A stretch of 64,000 bases of DNA. Source: a virus. Shown here piece after piece: positions 33,215-40,926 of the stretch (the first letter of the stretch is position 1; the number at the start of each line of letters is the position of its first letter). The position numbers and the translations under genes are program-made. The notes under the pieces were generated by a model. The model was not told where the DNA came from, made no database searches, and saw only the letters and a list, made by a program, of their open reading frames with translations. The stretch lies in IMG/VR virus record IMGVR_UViG_3300011116_001123, positions 1 to 64,000 of that record; one strand, given 5' to 3'.

Positions 33215-33262
33215 AAAAAAGGGGATGGGGATTAGAACGGATGGTGCGGTATACGAATATCC
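33215..33262. repeat. Intergenic repeat R1, copy a
   Basis: Poly-A, then GGGGATGGGGATTAGAACGG, then GCGGTATACGAATATCC. Shares the first part with copies b-d and the second part with copy c. Lies between the 33264 and 33191 genes. Confidence 0.7.
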
Positions 33263-33263
33263 A

Positions 33264-33425
33264 TCATGACATCTTGTTCTTTAATATCTTCATTTCCCTT
33301 TCCAAACCTTCAATCTTATATCGAATCATCCGTTGCAAATCCTCCTCACCATACCTGATGGCAGATGCCAACATCTTATTCAAATTTTCAATTCTATCCT
33401 CCAAATCATTAAGTTGCTTTTTCAT
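33264..33425 (-). CDS. 53-residue coiled-coil protein
   Basis: Open frame from ATG 33425 to TGA at 33264. Almost wholly charged helix (MKKQLNDLEDRIENLNK; IEGLEREMKILKNKMS), suggesting a dimeric coiled coil. A host-type box TATATTTG (plus 33430-33437) precedes it. Confidence 0.55.
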   Translation of the reverse strand: MKKQLNDLEDRIENLNKMLASAIRYGEEDLQRMIRYKIEGLEREMKILKNKMS

Positions 33426-33429
33426 AAGA

Positions 33430-33437
33430 CAAATATA
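33430..33437 (-). promoter_or_regulatory. Host-type -7 box TATATTTG
   Basis: TAnnTTTG match 4 bases upstream of the ATG at 33425; no clear -33. Confidence 0.35.
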
Positions 33438-33466
33438 AAAAAACCCCCACCATAAGTGAGGGTTTC
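33438..33466 (-). terminator. Terminator-like hairpin after the 33470 gene
   Basis: AAACCC/GGGTTT-type stem with T-run on the minus strand; less perfect than others. Confidence 0.5.
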
Positions 33467-33469
33467 AAA

Positions 33470-34057
33470 TTAAATTATTTCCCAATCGATTTCACCATAC
33501 TGGTCATAATCATCATTCTCATCGTGAGTGGAACCGTCAATATCTTCCTCAACCTTTCTATAAGCCTCACATGCACTTCTTGCCATAACCGTATGAGTCC
33601 ATGTCTGAACGCAAGAACGAGACGCCTGAATGGTATATTCCGTTTCCTCATTCTCTTCCCATCCTTCTTCATCCTCGCAGTCATCGTCAACAACATTCTT
33701 AGTTTTTTCGGGAACCCTTCCAAACTTATCGATTGATTCCATCAAAGAATTTCTAAATGCAATCAAATCCTTCAGAGAATAAATCTTAAATGAATAACTT
33801 GAGCAAGGGGATCCATTCACACCAATCTCAACAAATTCCTTTGTTCCATCAAAACCATCCCAATGATAAATGGATAGACCTGAGGCATTATCAAATTCCA
33901 AAGTGGAATTATCAACATACATATAATCCAAATGCCAATCATCAGGATTGGAATCCTTCATATCTTTATACTCCTTCTCCAAATCACGAAGTTGGGTCAA
34001 CGCTTTGGAATACTTCTTCTCAAAAGATTTCTTCCACTTATCACTATATTCTGCCAT
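33470..34057 (-). CDS. Protein of unknown function with very acidic C-terminus
   Basis: 195 residues. N-terminal helix (YSKALTQLRDLEKEYKDM), a beta region (STLEFDNASGLSIYHWDGF), an acidic linker (DDDCEDEEGWEENEE), and a C-terminal stretch like phage DUF domains (TWTHTVMARSACEAYRKVEED). Untagged. Confidence 0.65.
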   Translation of the reverse strand: MAEYSDKWKKSFEKKYSKALTQLRDLEKEYKDMKDSNPDDWHLDYMYVDNSTLEFDNASGLSIYHWDGFDGTKEFVEIGVNGSPCSSYSFKIYSLKDLIAFRNSLMESIDKFGRVPEKTKNVVDDDCEDEEGWEENEETEYTIQASRSCVQTWTHTVMARSACEAYRKVEEDIDGSTHDENDDYDQYGEIDWEII

Positions 34058-34094
34058 AACAAATTTTTTATAATGATAAGAAAAATTTTTTAAT

Positions 34095-34136
34095 AAAAAA
34101 AGGGGTTGGGGATTAGAACGACCGAAGGGAGAACGG
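34095..34136. repeat. Intergenic repeat R1, copy b
   Basis: Poly-A, GGGGTTGGGGATTAGAACG, then ACCGAAGGGAGAACGG. Lies between the 34057 start and the 34144 stop. Confidence 0.75.
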
Positions 34137-34143
34137 AAATATG

Positions 34144-35388
34144 TTACGCGAGATTTTTATCTGTAGTGTTGGGCTTTCCCATAGCGATAGAATTACTGAA
34201 ATTCAAAAAGTCTGCCAACGTTTTTTTACTATATATCCACTGAGATAAGAAAATCCGCAAGTCAGAATCAATATTCGTTTTTCCGTTGACTGAATTAATT
34301 ATCATCTCTTTTGTAATTTTCTGGTCTGGTTTCAATTTAAAATAACGTCTAATTTCAGACAAAGTTGACATAACTTCATTTGGGTTTCTGAGGTGAACCT
34401 CATCATTTTTGAGTCGCCATAAATAAGTGTCGGAAATTTTACTTGACGCATTTTCATCAAACCCTTGTGTCATTAGGAATTTTTTCAATCTCTGAAAATT
34501 GGTTTCAGGTGTACCACTCGTATCGTCTCCTAAAAACTTTTTTATTACCCAATCATCAAATTTATTGGATTCATAAGGATGGAATTTATGATAATCATCT
34601 AGAATATGTTGAATCTCATGAATCATAAATGACAATGCTTCATTTTCACTATAATCATTAGCCACCCTACAATTTATGTTTATAGGCACATCATACCCAT
34701 TAATAAAAAGGCCTGGTCTTACCCATCCACCCGCGATATCATCACTTATAACATATTCGATTGGTATTTGTGATAGTATCTTATTATATTCGGCAAAATG
34801 TTTCTCGACCGTGCTTTTATCGTATTTGAATGATTTAGCAAACCTATCTTTAGTCGATGGATGGTTCAACCAATTTCTCCACCAATCAGTCGCTTTTTTT
34901 AGTAAATCAGAATTATATTTAGATTTACAACGATAAAAAATTTCATTTTGTTTTTTTATTTCATCTCCCTCCACCGTGCCTACACGAACAAAAGGTATGT
35001 TAATCGATTTAAGAACAGGAGCCTTACCTGGAATTGTATAAACAAAAGTCAAATTTCCTGTAAAACTTCCTTCTCCTACTGATTGATTAAAATCCAGTGT
35101 AATAAAATCTACCTGCTTTGATAGGATTTGTTTTGAATACTTTTTTTCTCCATCAAAATATTCGAAAATTGGGGAACTTTTTTCAATGTTCACAATTATC
35201 GGAGAGATATTATTTTTATTATGAATTGAAATTTTTCCAGATTTTTTTGGAAGTATGTAAGCTCCACTTTTAGGGTCCACACCATAAGCAACAATCAAAA
35301 TATTATTATCAGAAAACAAAACTTTGTCCTCAGACTGTTCATTTAATACCACCCGATTGTATTGACTCTCTGTAATCAAAATATTCAT
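34144..35388 (-). CDS. Tagged HExxH zinc metallopeptidase-like protein
   Basis: 414 residues. Tag MNILITESQYNRVVLNEQSE (ITE-S and LNE-Q sites). At about residues 250-270 is ALSFMIHEIQHILDDYHKF, an HExxH zinc motif with a following Asp/Asp-His region that could supply the third ligand. Residues 30-130 are beta-rich. A packaged protease could act on host proteins at entry. Late box TATTTATT at plus 35392-35399. Confidence 0.75.
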   Translation of the reverse strand: MNILITESQYNRVVLNEQSEDKVLFSDNNILIVAYGVDPKSGAYILPKKSGKISIHNKNNISPIIVNIEKSSPIFEYFDGEKKYSKQILSKQVDFITLDFNQSVGEGSFTGNLTFVYTIPGKAPVLKSINIPFVRVGTVEGDEIKKQNEIFYRCKSKYNSDLLKKATDWWRNWLNHPSTKDRFAKSFKYDKSTVEKHFAEYNKILSQIPIEYVISDDIAGGWVRPGLFINGYDVPININCRVANDYSENEALSFMIHEIQHILDDYHKFHPYESNKFDDWVIKKFLGDDTSGTPETNFQRLKKFLMTQGFDENASSKISDTYLWRLKNDEVHLRNPNEVMSTLSEIRRYFKLKPDQKITKEMIINSVNGKTNIDSDLRIFLSQWIYSKKTLADFLNFSNSIAMGKPNTTDKNLA

Positions 35389-35391
35389 AAC

Positions 35392-35399
35392 AATAAATA
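35392..35399 (-). promoter_or_regulatory. Late-type box TATTTATT
   Basis: Three bases upstream of the ATG at 35388. Confidence 0.5.
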
Positions 35400-35411
35400 C
35401 ACAATATCATG

Positions 35412-35476
35412 AAAAAAGGGGTTGGGGATTAGAACGACCGAAGGGAGAACGGACGGGGCGGTATACGAATATCCCC
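35412..35476. repeat. Intergenic repeat R1, copy c (longest)
   Basis: Combines both parts: poly-A, GGGGTTGGGGATTAGAACG, ACCGAAGGGAGAACGG, ACGG, GGCGGTATACGAATATCC. Copies a and b each match a portion of it. Confidence 0.75.
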
Positions 35477-35535
35477 AAAATTTTTCCAAAAATTTTTTTT
35501 AACAAATGGGGTCATAAAAAAATAGGGGGGTCATG

Positions 35536-35829
35536 TTATAATAAACTTTCAGGGTCAGTGGTCTCAACTCCATCAATTTCTATGTCAGGAAACTTTCTCC
35601 TTAAATAATTAAACAACAACTTATTGGTATCATCCCCGAACATTGCTTTCAACGAATTCGCTTCCGAACTATTTCCATAGTAAAACCTCTGTTCCCACCA
35701 ATCCCCAAATATTCTTCCATCCCCAGTTCTGTACTCACGACTTACCGGACGAAATTTCAAATCATAGGTCGATTCCATGTACTTCTCAAAAATATCATAC
35801 AATCTACTCTCGTTGATAATGTATCTCAT
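35536..35829 (-). CDS. Tagged small protein of the ~100-residue paralog family
   Basis: 97 residues. Tag MRYIINESRLYDIFEKYM (INE-S). Middle with Trp-containing strands (DGRIFGDWWEQRFYYG) and family-like end (KAMFGDDTNKLLFNYLRRKF). Just upstream of the 35851 paralog. Confidence 0.7.
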   Translation of the reverse strand: MRYIINESRLYDIFEKYMESTYDLKFRPVSREYRTGDGRIFGDWWEQRFYYGNSSEANSLKAMFGDDTNKLLFNYLRRKFPDIEIDGVETTDPESLL

Positions 35830-35850
35830 AACTTATTCCTTGAAGGGGGA

Positions 35851-36168
35851 TTAATAATATATTGAATAATAGGATGCAATAACCCTTTCATCGGGGAATC
35901 TCTTCTCAAACCATTTTACAAACATCTCCTCAGTTTGAGATTGATTCAAATTGAACATGGACATTATTGTAGAAAATAATTCTCGAGCAACTCCCAAGTG
36001 TCGTCCAAAATACTGAAATATTATATTATCATTTTTATCAAGAAGGTCGAAGTCCTCCTTTTCCCCAAGTTGATGACTTGACTTTGTTCTGATCAGTCTC
36101 CCCACCGCCAAAGTAATATACTTATCAATCAAGCTTACAAGTCTGTCTTCTGAAATAATATAATCCAT
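35851..36168 (-). CDS. Tagged small protein of the ~100-residue paralog family
   Basis: 105 residues. Tag MDYIISEDRLVSLIDKYI (ISE-D). Ends MSMFNLNQSQTEEMFVKWFEKRF, the family C-terminal pattern. Late box TATTTATT at plus 36173-36180. Confidence 0.75.
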   Translation of the reverse strand: MDYIISEDRLVSLIDKYITLAVGRLIRTKSSHQLGEKEDFDLLDKNDNIIFQYFGRHLGVARELFSTIMSMFNLNQSQTEEMFVKWFEKRFPDERVIASYYSIYY

Positions 36169-36172
36169 AATT

Positions 36173-36180
36173 AATAAATA
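36173..36180 (-). promoter_or_regulatory. Late-type box TATTTATT
   Basis: Four bases upstream of the ATG at 36168. Confidence 0.5.
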
Positions 36181-36190
36181 CCCACAAAAT

Positions 36191-36218
36191 AAAAAACCCC
36201 TCTATAAGGGAGGGGTTT
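36191..36218 (-). terminator. Intrinsic terminator after the 36222 gene
   Basis: Perfect 9-bp stem AAACCCCTC/GAGGGGTTT with T-run. Confidence 0.8.
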
Positions 36219-36221
36219 CAA

Positions 36222-36635
36222 TTATATCTTCACAGGAGATTTTGCTTTTTTAATTATACATTCTCCAACATCCTTAAGTTTTCCCATAACTGTAAAAATA
36301 TTATCCCCAGTAGACTTCGACAAGTCGGAGGTACAAGGTCCATATTTTGTGATATCCAATGGAAGTTGTTTAGTGTCCCCAATTTCTTTAGCAAGATCTT
36401 TACAACTTTTAGGTAGTTCCATATTCGGAGCGTCGAAATGAGTTTTGAAACAATCAACCACCATATCTGACGTGTTTGTTCCAGTGACCTGTTCCTTCAC
36501 CACTGGCTTTACATCCCCAAGTTTTGAATTTACCAATTTGGAGAAACTCTCAGTCATTACCTTCATTCCCCCTGTATGTTGCTCACGGATAGAGTTCTTC
36601 TCTTGTTCCGATAAATCATTTAATAAGTGTTTCAT
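36222..36635 (-). CDS. Tagged protein (style C variant), small Cys-containing body
   Basis: 137 residues from ATG 36635 (MKHLLNDLSEQEKNSIREQ), which carries LSE-Q and IRE-Q; a further MTES and KEQ follow (VKEQVTG), so several protease sites could exist. Body about 70 residues with four Cys (DCFKTHF; KSCKDL; YGPCTS; GECIIK). A TATTTATA box precedes it. Unknown function. Confidence 0.65.
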   Translation of the reverse strand: MKHLLNDLSEQEKNSIREQHTGGMKVMTESFSKLVNSKLGDVKPVVKEQVTGTNTSDMVVDCFKTHFDAPNMELPKSCKDLAKEIGDTKQLPLDITKYGPCTSDLSKSTGDNIFTVMGKLKDVGECIIKKAKSPVKI

Positions 36636-36670
36636 AATTTTAAGTTTATTATAAATACTCAACACTCCCG

Positions 36671-36710
36671 AAAAAGGGGCTGGGGATTCCTACGACCGAA
36701 GGGAGAACGC
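36671..36710. repeat. Intergenic repeat R1, copy d (divergent)
   Basis: AAAAAGGGGCTGGGGATT, then CCTACGACCGAAGGGAGAAC. Differs from copies b and c near the middle. Confidence 0.7.
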
Positions 36711-36731
36711 GGATCCGAACAACAATAAAAA

Positions 36732-37415
36732 TTATTGTATACTCTCCAATAAACAATCCGCTTCCGATCTCCACAATTCACCAATGTAGGCTTTCAAATC
36801 CTCAAGACTATCTCCACCCATTTTATTATTCATACGTAACAAATGGTGCTCAATAGAATACTTTTCAAATGTACACCCATAATTCTCAAAGTTACTTGTT
36901 TTGTGAACTGATTTGGAACCATTCATGTGACTCAATGTCATATACTGCTGAATTACATCGAAATCAACAATGTAAAACGTGGGTTGAAAGTTATTCACAC
37001 AATCTATCAAACAAATTATATACCCACCATCAATATTTTGGTAGGGACGCAAATTCCTTAACCTGTAATGATTATTCTTTCCCAAAAAAGTAACCTTGAT
37101 TTCGAAACTCTTTATACGGGAATATTTTGACCAATGATTATGAGTATATACGAAAACCTTTCCATCATCCATAAGTAAATTCCCCCTTGAGGCATAAACC
37201 CTAATCTCACAGTCCCCACAATTTTCAGATTCAGGAACTTCCAACAATCGATCAACCTCTTGAATAATCTTCTTTTCCAAATACTTTCCGTAAGCAGATG
37301 GGGAATAACCCAAATAACACTCCAAAATAAAATCGTTGAAGGGTAAATGATACGGAACATCATTGTTCTTACTATTCTGAAATCTTTCAATCGCCAATTC
37401 TAACTTCGTCTTCAT
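36732..37415 (-). CDS. Restriction-endonuclease-like protein under a host-type promoter
   Basis: 227 residues, untagged. A possible nuclease core: YGKYLEKKIIQEV, then DGKVFVYTHNHWSKYSRIKS, EIKVTFLGKNNHYRLRNLRP (E-x-K) and GGYIICLIDCVNN. This resembles PD-(D/E)XK-type endonucleases, but I cannot name a family. It is the only gene in this cargo region with a textbook Bacteroidota promoter (37432-37462), so it is probably expressed early and separately. Confidence 0.5.
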   Translation of the reverse strand: MKTKLELAIERFQNSKNNDVPYHLPFNDFILECYLGYSPSAYGKYLEKKIIQEVDRLLEVPESENCGDCEIRVYASRGNLLMDDGKVFVYTHNHWSKYSRIKSFEIKVTFLGKNNHYRLRNLRPYQNIDGGYIICLIDCVNNFQPTFYIVDFDVIQQYMTLSHMNGSKSVHKTSNFENYGCTFEKYSIEHHLLRMNNKMGGDSLEDLKAYIGELWRSEADCLLESIQ

Positions 37416-37431
37416 ATATAGAGTTTTTTTA

Positions 37432-37462
37432 CAAAGTTAAAACTAATTTGACAATCACCAAA
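37432..37462 (-). promoter_or_regulatory. Bacteroidota-type promoter TTTG-N19-TAACTTTG
   Basis: On the minus strand TTTG (plus 37459-37462) and TAACTTTG (plus 37432-37439) are separated by exactly 19 bases, 17 bases upstream of the ATG at 37415. Best host-type match in the window. Confidence 0.7.
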
Positions 37463-37528
37463 AATTTCCCAAAAATTTTTTTCCTTAAATAGGGGTGATT
37501 TTATTTAGGGGGGTTGTGTTCTATAAAA

Positions 37529-37557
37529 TAAAAAACCCCTCGTTAATGGGAGGGGTT
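37529..37557 (-). terminator. Intrinsic terminator after the 37543 gene (overlaps its 3' end)
   Basis: AACCCCTC/GAGGGGTT 8-bp stem with T-run; the second arm includes the stop region of the 37543 gene. Confidence 0.7.
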
Positions 37558-37881
37558 CATTTTCTTATAATCCAAATAACCTTGTTTTATTTTGTTATTG
37601 ATTACCTTGTTTTTAACATACTTGAAGAATTCCTCCACATCATCAACTTCTCTCTCATTGTCATACTCCAAACTACCCAATGTTTTCCATAAGACTTCTG
37701 ATTTATAATCTTCGAAATCTTCAGGTTCAAAACCACCAACATTTATATCAGATATTGCCTCATCCACATAATTGTTAATTATTTCAGACCTTCTTAAATA
37801 AAAAGGTTTATCATTTTCATTGATTACCATTTTAACAATATTTTCCAAATCTGATTCAGTAAGTCTTACAATCTTTTTCAT
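37543..37881 (-). CDS. Tagged protein (style B), acidic helical body
   Basis: 112 residues. Tag MKKIVRLTESDLENIVKM, then VINEN (LTE-S; INE-N). The body is acidic (FEPEDFEDYKSEVLW; DNEREVDDVEEFF). Late box upstream (TATTTATT). Function unknown. Confidence 0.7.
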   Translation of the reverse strand: MKKIVRLTESDLENIVKMVINENDKPFYLRRSEIINNYVDEAISDINVGGFEPEDFEDYKSEVLWKTLGSLEYDNEREVDDVEEFFKYVKNKVINNKIKQGYLDYKKMNPSH

Positions 37882-38202
37882 ATTAATAAATACCCAAAAA
37901 GGGTCATTTTTTCCCCAAAAATTTTTTTGCGTAATATAGGGGATTATCCCCCCTAAACTGACATTCTGACACCCCGTAAGGGGGGATACGGGGGAGGGGG
38001 GTCCCCATATGGGGGGGTAGACCCCATGCCAGAGGGGAGGTCTTAGATATATTTATTTATCCCCCGCCCCCTGTGACTTATCCACAAGTTATTAATGTGG
38101 ATAACTTGTGGACATAAACAGAATAATATATTGTGGATAAGTGGTATGACAGATAGTCAATAATAAAAAGTACGTAGGGGTAACCGAAGAATGTTCTGTA
38201 TA
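37882..38202. other. Non-coding: three DnaA boxes, inverted repeat and G/C-rich hairpins
   Basis: No supported gene. Perfect 9-mer DnaA boxes TTATCCACA lie at 38078-38086 (+), 38096-38104 (-) and 38132-38140 (-). The first two sit in an 11-bp inverted repeat, CCACAAGTTAT (38082) with ATAACTTGTGG (38101). Upstream (37940-38040) is a run of G/C blocks with CCCCATATGGGG, a perfect palindrome. Candidate origin or DnaA-titrating site. Confidence 0.5.
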
Positions 38203-38505
38203 TTACTTAAGAAATATAATTAACCGAGAGGGGTTAAGACCATAGTATGTATATAACCATTCTCTAACTACCTTCTTGATTTCTTTCTCTGACAAGTCAA
38301 ACATGTCTCTCAATCTCGAGGACACATCTCCGTAGAACACAACAGAGTCATCCCCTTCATCATACTCAAACACATGTGTATTGTTGATTGGATTAATATA
38401 CAATACTGAGTTGTCTAATGGTTCCTCAATAAGGTCGGGGAACTTATCGTTAACAAACTTAACTGCCAGATCCATTAACCGTGATTCTCTGATGATTACT
38501 TTCAT
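38203..38505 (-). CDS. Tagged small protein of the ~100-residue paralog family
   Basis: 100 residues. Tag MKVIIRESRLMDLAVKFV (IRE-S). Strands DNSVLYINPINNTHVFEYD and end MFDLSEKEIKKVVREWLYTYYG. Late box TATTTATT at plus 38509-38516. Confidence 0.75.
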   Translation of the reverse strand: MKVIIRESRLMDLAVKFVNDKFPDLIEEPLDNSVLYINPINNTHVFEYDEGDDSVVFYGDVSSRLRDMFDLSEKEIKKVVREWLYTYYGLNPSRLIIFLK

Positions 38506-38508
38506 AAT

Positions 38509-38516
38509 AATAAATA
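38509..38516 (-). promoter_or_regulatory. Late-type box TATTTATT
   Basis: Three bases upstream of the ATG at 38505. Confidence 0.5.
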
Positions 38517-38657
38517 CAATTACTTCTTGGTTTTGTACGCGCTACTTAACATAATCCAGATTATATAACATGGTTCTATAACTCCCCCAACCTTTTATTG
38601 TATTATATGGGGAAAGTTTAGATGGCCCTAAAAAGTGGTACCATGGTGATAACCATG

Positions 38658-39092
38658 TTAGATTTGCATATAAGGTTGTTCCCCTGGCTTACGATTGATG
38701 TGCCATGTCCCCAATTCAATATTACGATTACGGAACTTGAACTCATCAGGAAGGGCGGGGTTCTCAGCCACATCTTGGATTGTTCTCCTTATCTCATTAC
38801 GAACTGTCTTGTATTCATCAAACTCCATATCGTTTATAAGGTTGGGGTACGAATAGTCAATGTACTTCCCCGCATCAATCAACTCCTGAATCCATTCCTT
38901 TGTCTCATGACCATAAGCCTTAGAAAATTCATTGGGGTCGAACTCAAAGTTCAAAAAAATTGTTGTATAGAGATCCAAGTCCTCCTGTCTGACAAACACA
39001 TCCTTAATCCATGGGAATCTCTTTTTTAATGCTCTCTTAATCAACTTGAAAGCATAAACATCATATATATCTTCAGGTGTAGTCTTCCCCAT
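38658..39092 (-). CDS. Protein of unknown function, possibly related to 8125
   Basis: 144 residues. Helix KLIKRALKKRFPWIKD followed by a strand region (LYTTIFLNFEFDP) recalls the 8125 protein. Untagged; a TATTTATA box is at its start (39092). Function unknown. Confidence 0.6.
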   Translation of the reverse strand: MGKTTPEDIYDVYAFKLIKRALKKRFPWIKDVFVRQEDLDLYTTIFLNFEFDPNEFSKAYGHETKEWIQELIDAGKYIDYSYPNLINDMEFDEYKTVRNEIRRTIQDVAENPALPDEFKFRNRNIELGTWHINRKPGEQPYMQI

Positions 39093-39105
39093 GGTTTACT
39101 GTTTA

Positions 39106-39363
39106 TTATAAATACTCAGCCTTAATCATCTTTTGACATACCTCCACAATTTCCTTGGGGAATATCTCATAATCAGACACTTCGTATAACTTCTCAATCT
39201 TGGCATCAACACATACCCAAGCATCCATGCCAATAGGTTTCCTGTTAAACCCAATCTTTGCTCTCTCAAAATACAGAGAACCAACCTCTTCATCATTGAA
39301 GGAGATAATAAACCTAATTCTCCCCTCCTCCATTTTGTCCATCGTGTAAATAAAATCTGTCAT
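39106..39363 (-). CDS. Small protein of unknown function
   Basis: 85 residues from ATG 39363 (MTDFIYTMDKMEEGRIRF), chosen because the frame above it crosses a DnaA box and lacks other support. Beta-rich core (IISFNDEEVGSLYFERAK). No family recognised. Confidence 0.55.
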   Translation of the reverse strand: MTDFIYTMDKMEEGRIRFIISFNDEEVGSLYFERAKIGFNRKPIGMDAWVCVDAKIEKLYEVSDYEIFPKEIVEVCQKMIKAEYL

Positions 39364-40227
39364 GTTGATAAGTATACGTTCGGAACATATAAAAATAAAG
39401 TTATCCACATACTGACATTATGTCTGGCGGGGTCGTCATGTGGAAAACTTTTTCCATTGTGGATAACTTTTATGACCAAAAAACTTGATTTTGTCAAAAT
39501 GTCAGGGGAGCGTTACATGGGGGATAATCCCTTTGGGGGGTTTTGGTTCCCCCACACTCTACCACTTTCCCCCACCATTAGTACTGAATTTATGGCTGGT
39601 TATAGTGTAATGACCACTTTTTTCCCCCTGACGATAGTGAGAAGACCATTTTTTTACTATATATAAATCCTAGCAAAAAAAGGATTACTAAGTGAGACCC
39701 CGCGTGAGTGAACGTAGTGAACCTTTAACCCCCCTTCAACGAACCAATAGGGTATCTTAGATGACCCCTCGTATGGACAATTATAGTCCCCTTCAACGAC
39801 ATATCGTAGATGGTGGGAGATTGTGGGAGTTATACCTGATGGGGTGTAATTATTTACCGAAGGTATTGTTTTGTACCCCATAGGGTATAGGACTGTAATG
39901 TGAAATAATATATGTTAATTCGGATCCCCACCGAATAGGTATGTCTTTATTAACATCTCACCTTCACACAATATCACCATGTCATTCGAAGTCCTCTCAT
40001 TTGGCGGGGGACACTCTATTAGGAGGGGACAGTTTGTCCCCATGTATAACTCTCCAAATGTGTGTTAAAAAATGAGATTTGGAAGATTATACAACAAGAG
40101 AGAGAATGAGGGACAATCCACGGAACGGTAGTGTAGTGGATAATGTCTGTCCCGAGATGAACGAACTTGGTGGATAATCATCACAATTATTTAATATGGT
40201 GTGAGTTTCTTTATTCTATTTATTGGT
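39364..40227. other. Long non-coding stretch with DnaA boxes
   Basis: About 860 bases without a supported gene. Perfect DnaA boxes at 39401-39409 (+) and 39458-39466 (-). G/C-rich blocks with GGGGGGTTTTGGTTCCCCC at about 39534. No clear tRNA, terminator or repeat copy. The glycosyltransferase late box lies at its right end. With the 37882-38202 stretch it makes five exact TTATCCACA boxes within 1.4 kb. Confidence 0.5.
40217..40224 (+). promoter_or_regulatory. Late-type box TATTTATT
   Basis: Three bases before the ATG at 40228. Confidence 0.5.
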
Positions 40228-40926
40228 ATGATAAAAGATTTACTAACAATCGTTATACCTTGTAAGAATGAATCGGAGTTAATTGATTTGACTCTGAGTT
40301 TATTAAACAAACAAGAAGATATATCAGGTACAAAAGTTATTATTGCTGATTCGTCTGATGATTCTACAAGAGACATTATATTATCAGGAGACCATAGTAA
40401 TTTGAACATTACCATTATTGATGGTGGTTATCCGAGCGTGGCAAGAAACAAGGGTGCCATGATGTCCACAACCCCTTATATATTATTCTTGGATGCTGAT
40501 ATATACTTAATTGATAATACCACCATAAGAGAGTGTATGAGTATTATACAGAAAGAACCATTGGAGTTGTTAACCTGTAAGTTTAGATGTGAAGGAAGAT
40601 ATTCATTTGTATTCCCCATCTTTGAATTCTTTAGAGATTTATCGATTAGATATTCCCCTTGTGCTATTGGAGGTTTTATGTTATTTGAATTTGAATCCTT
40701 TATGAGAGTCGGAGGGTTTAATGATGAAGATAAATTTGCTGAAGATTTCCATCTTAGTAGTAAAATCTCGCCTGAATCTTTTAAGGTTATGAATAAAAAG
40801 ATATATACCACAGATAGAAGATTTCAGAAGAAGGGATTATTTTATATGGTTCGTGTTGCCATTTTATCCATAATGAATAAAAACAATCCTGCGTTTTTCA
40901 AATATGACCACAACTATTGGCTATAA
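40228..40926 (+). CDS. Family 2 glycosyltransferase (GT-A fold)
   Basis: 232 residues from ATG 40228, after the late box. GT-A motifs: LTIVIPCKNESELIDL, GGYPSVARNKGAM and the donor-binding FLDADIYL (D-x-D). No membrane anchor. The family transfers a sugar from a nucleotide donor. Its end overlaps the LpxH-like phosphoesterase by 23 bases, so both act in one surface-polysaccharide or lipid pathway (inferred). Confidence 0.85.
   Translation: MIKDLLTIVIPCKNESELIDLTLSLLNKQEDISGTKVIIADSSDDSTRDIILSGDHSNLNITIIDGGYPSVARNKGAMMSTTPYILFLDADIYLIDNTTIRECMSIIQKEPLELLTCKFRCEGRYSFVFPIFEFFRDLSIRYSPCAIGGFMLFEFESFMRVGGFNDEDKFAEDFHLSSKISPESFKVMNKKIYTTDRRFQKKGLFYMVRVAILSIMNKNNPAFFKYDHNYWL

Noticed and set aside
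33215-36710. R1 repeats as a CRISPR array
   Set aside because: Copies are about 1 kb apart, vary in length and surround genes, so there is no repeat-spacer structure.
39657-39881. 74-residue minus-strand open frame in the gap before the glycosyltransferase
   Set aside because: Low-complexity, no start context or promoter, and no continuation of a neighbouring unit; it lies in the presumed origin region.
40123-40170. tRNA-like D-arm (CGGTAGTGTAGTGGATAATG)
   Set aside because: No T-arm (TTCGA) and no matching acceptor strand follow within 60 bases, so it is not reported as a tRNA.
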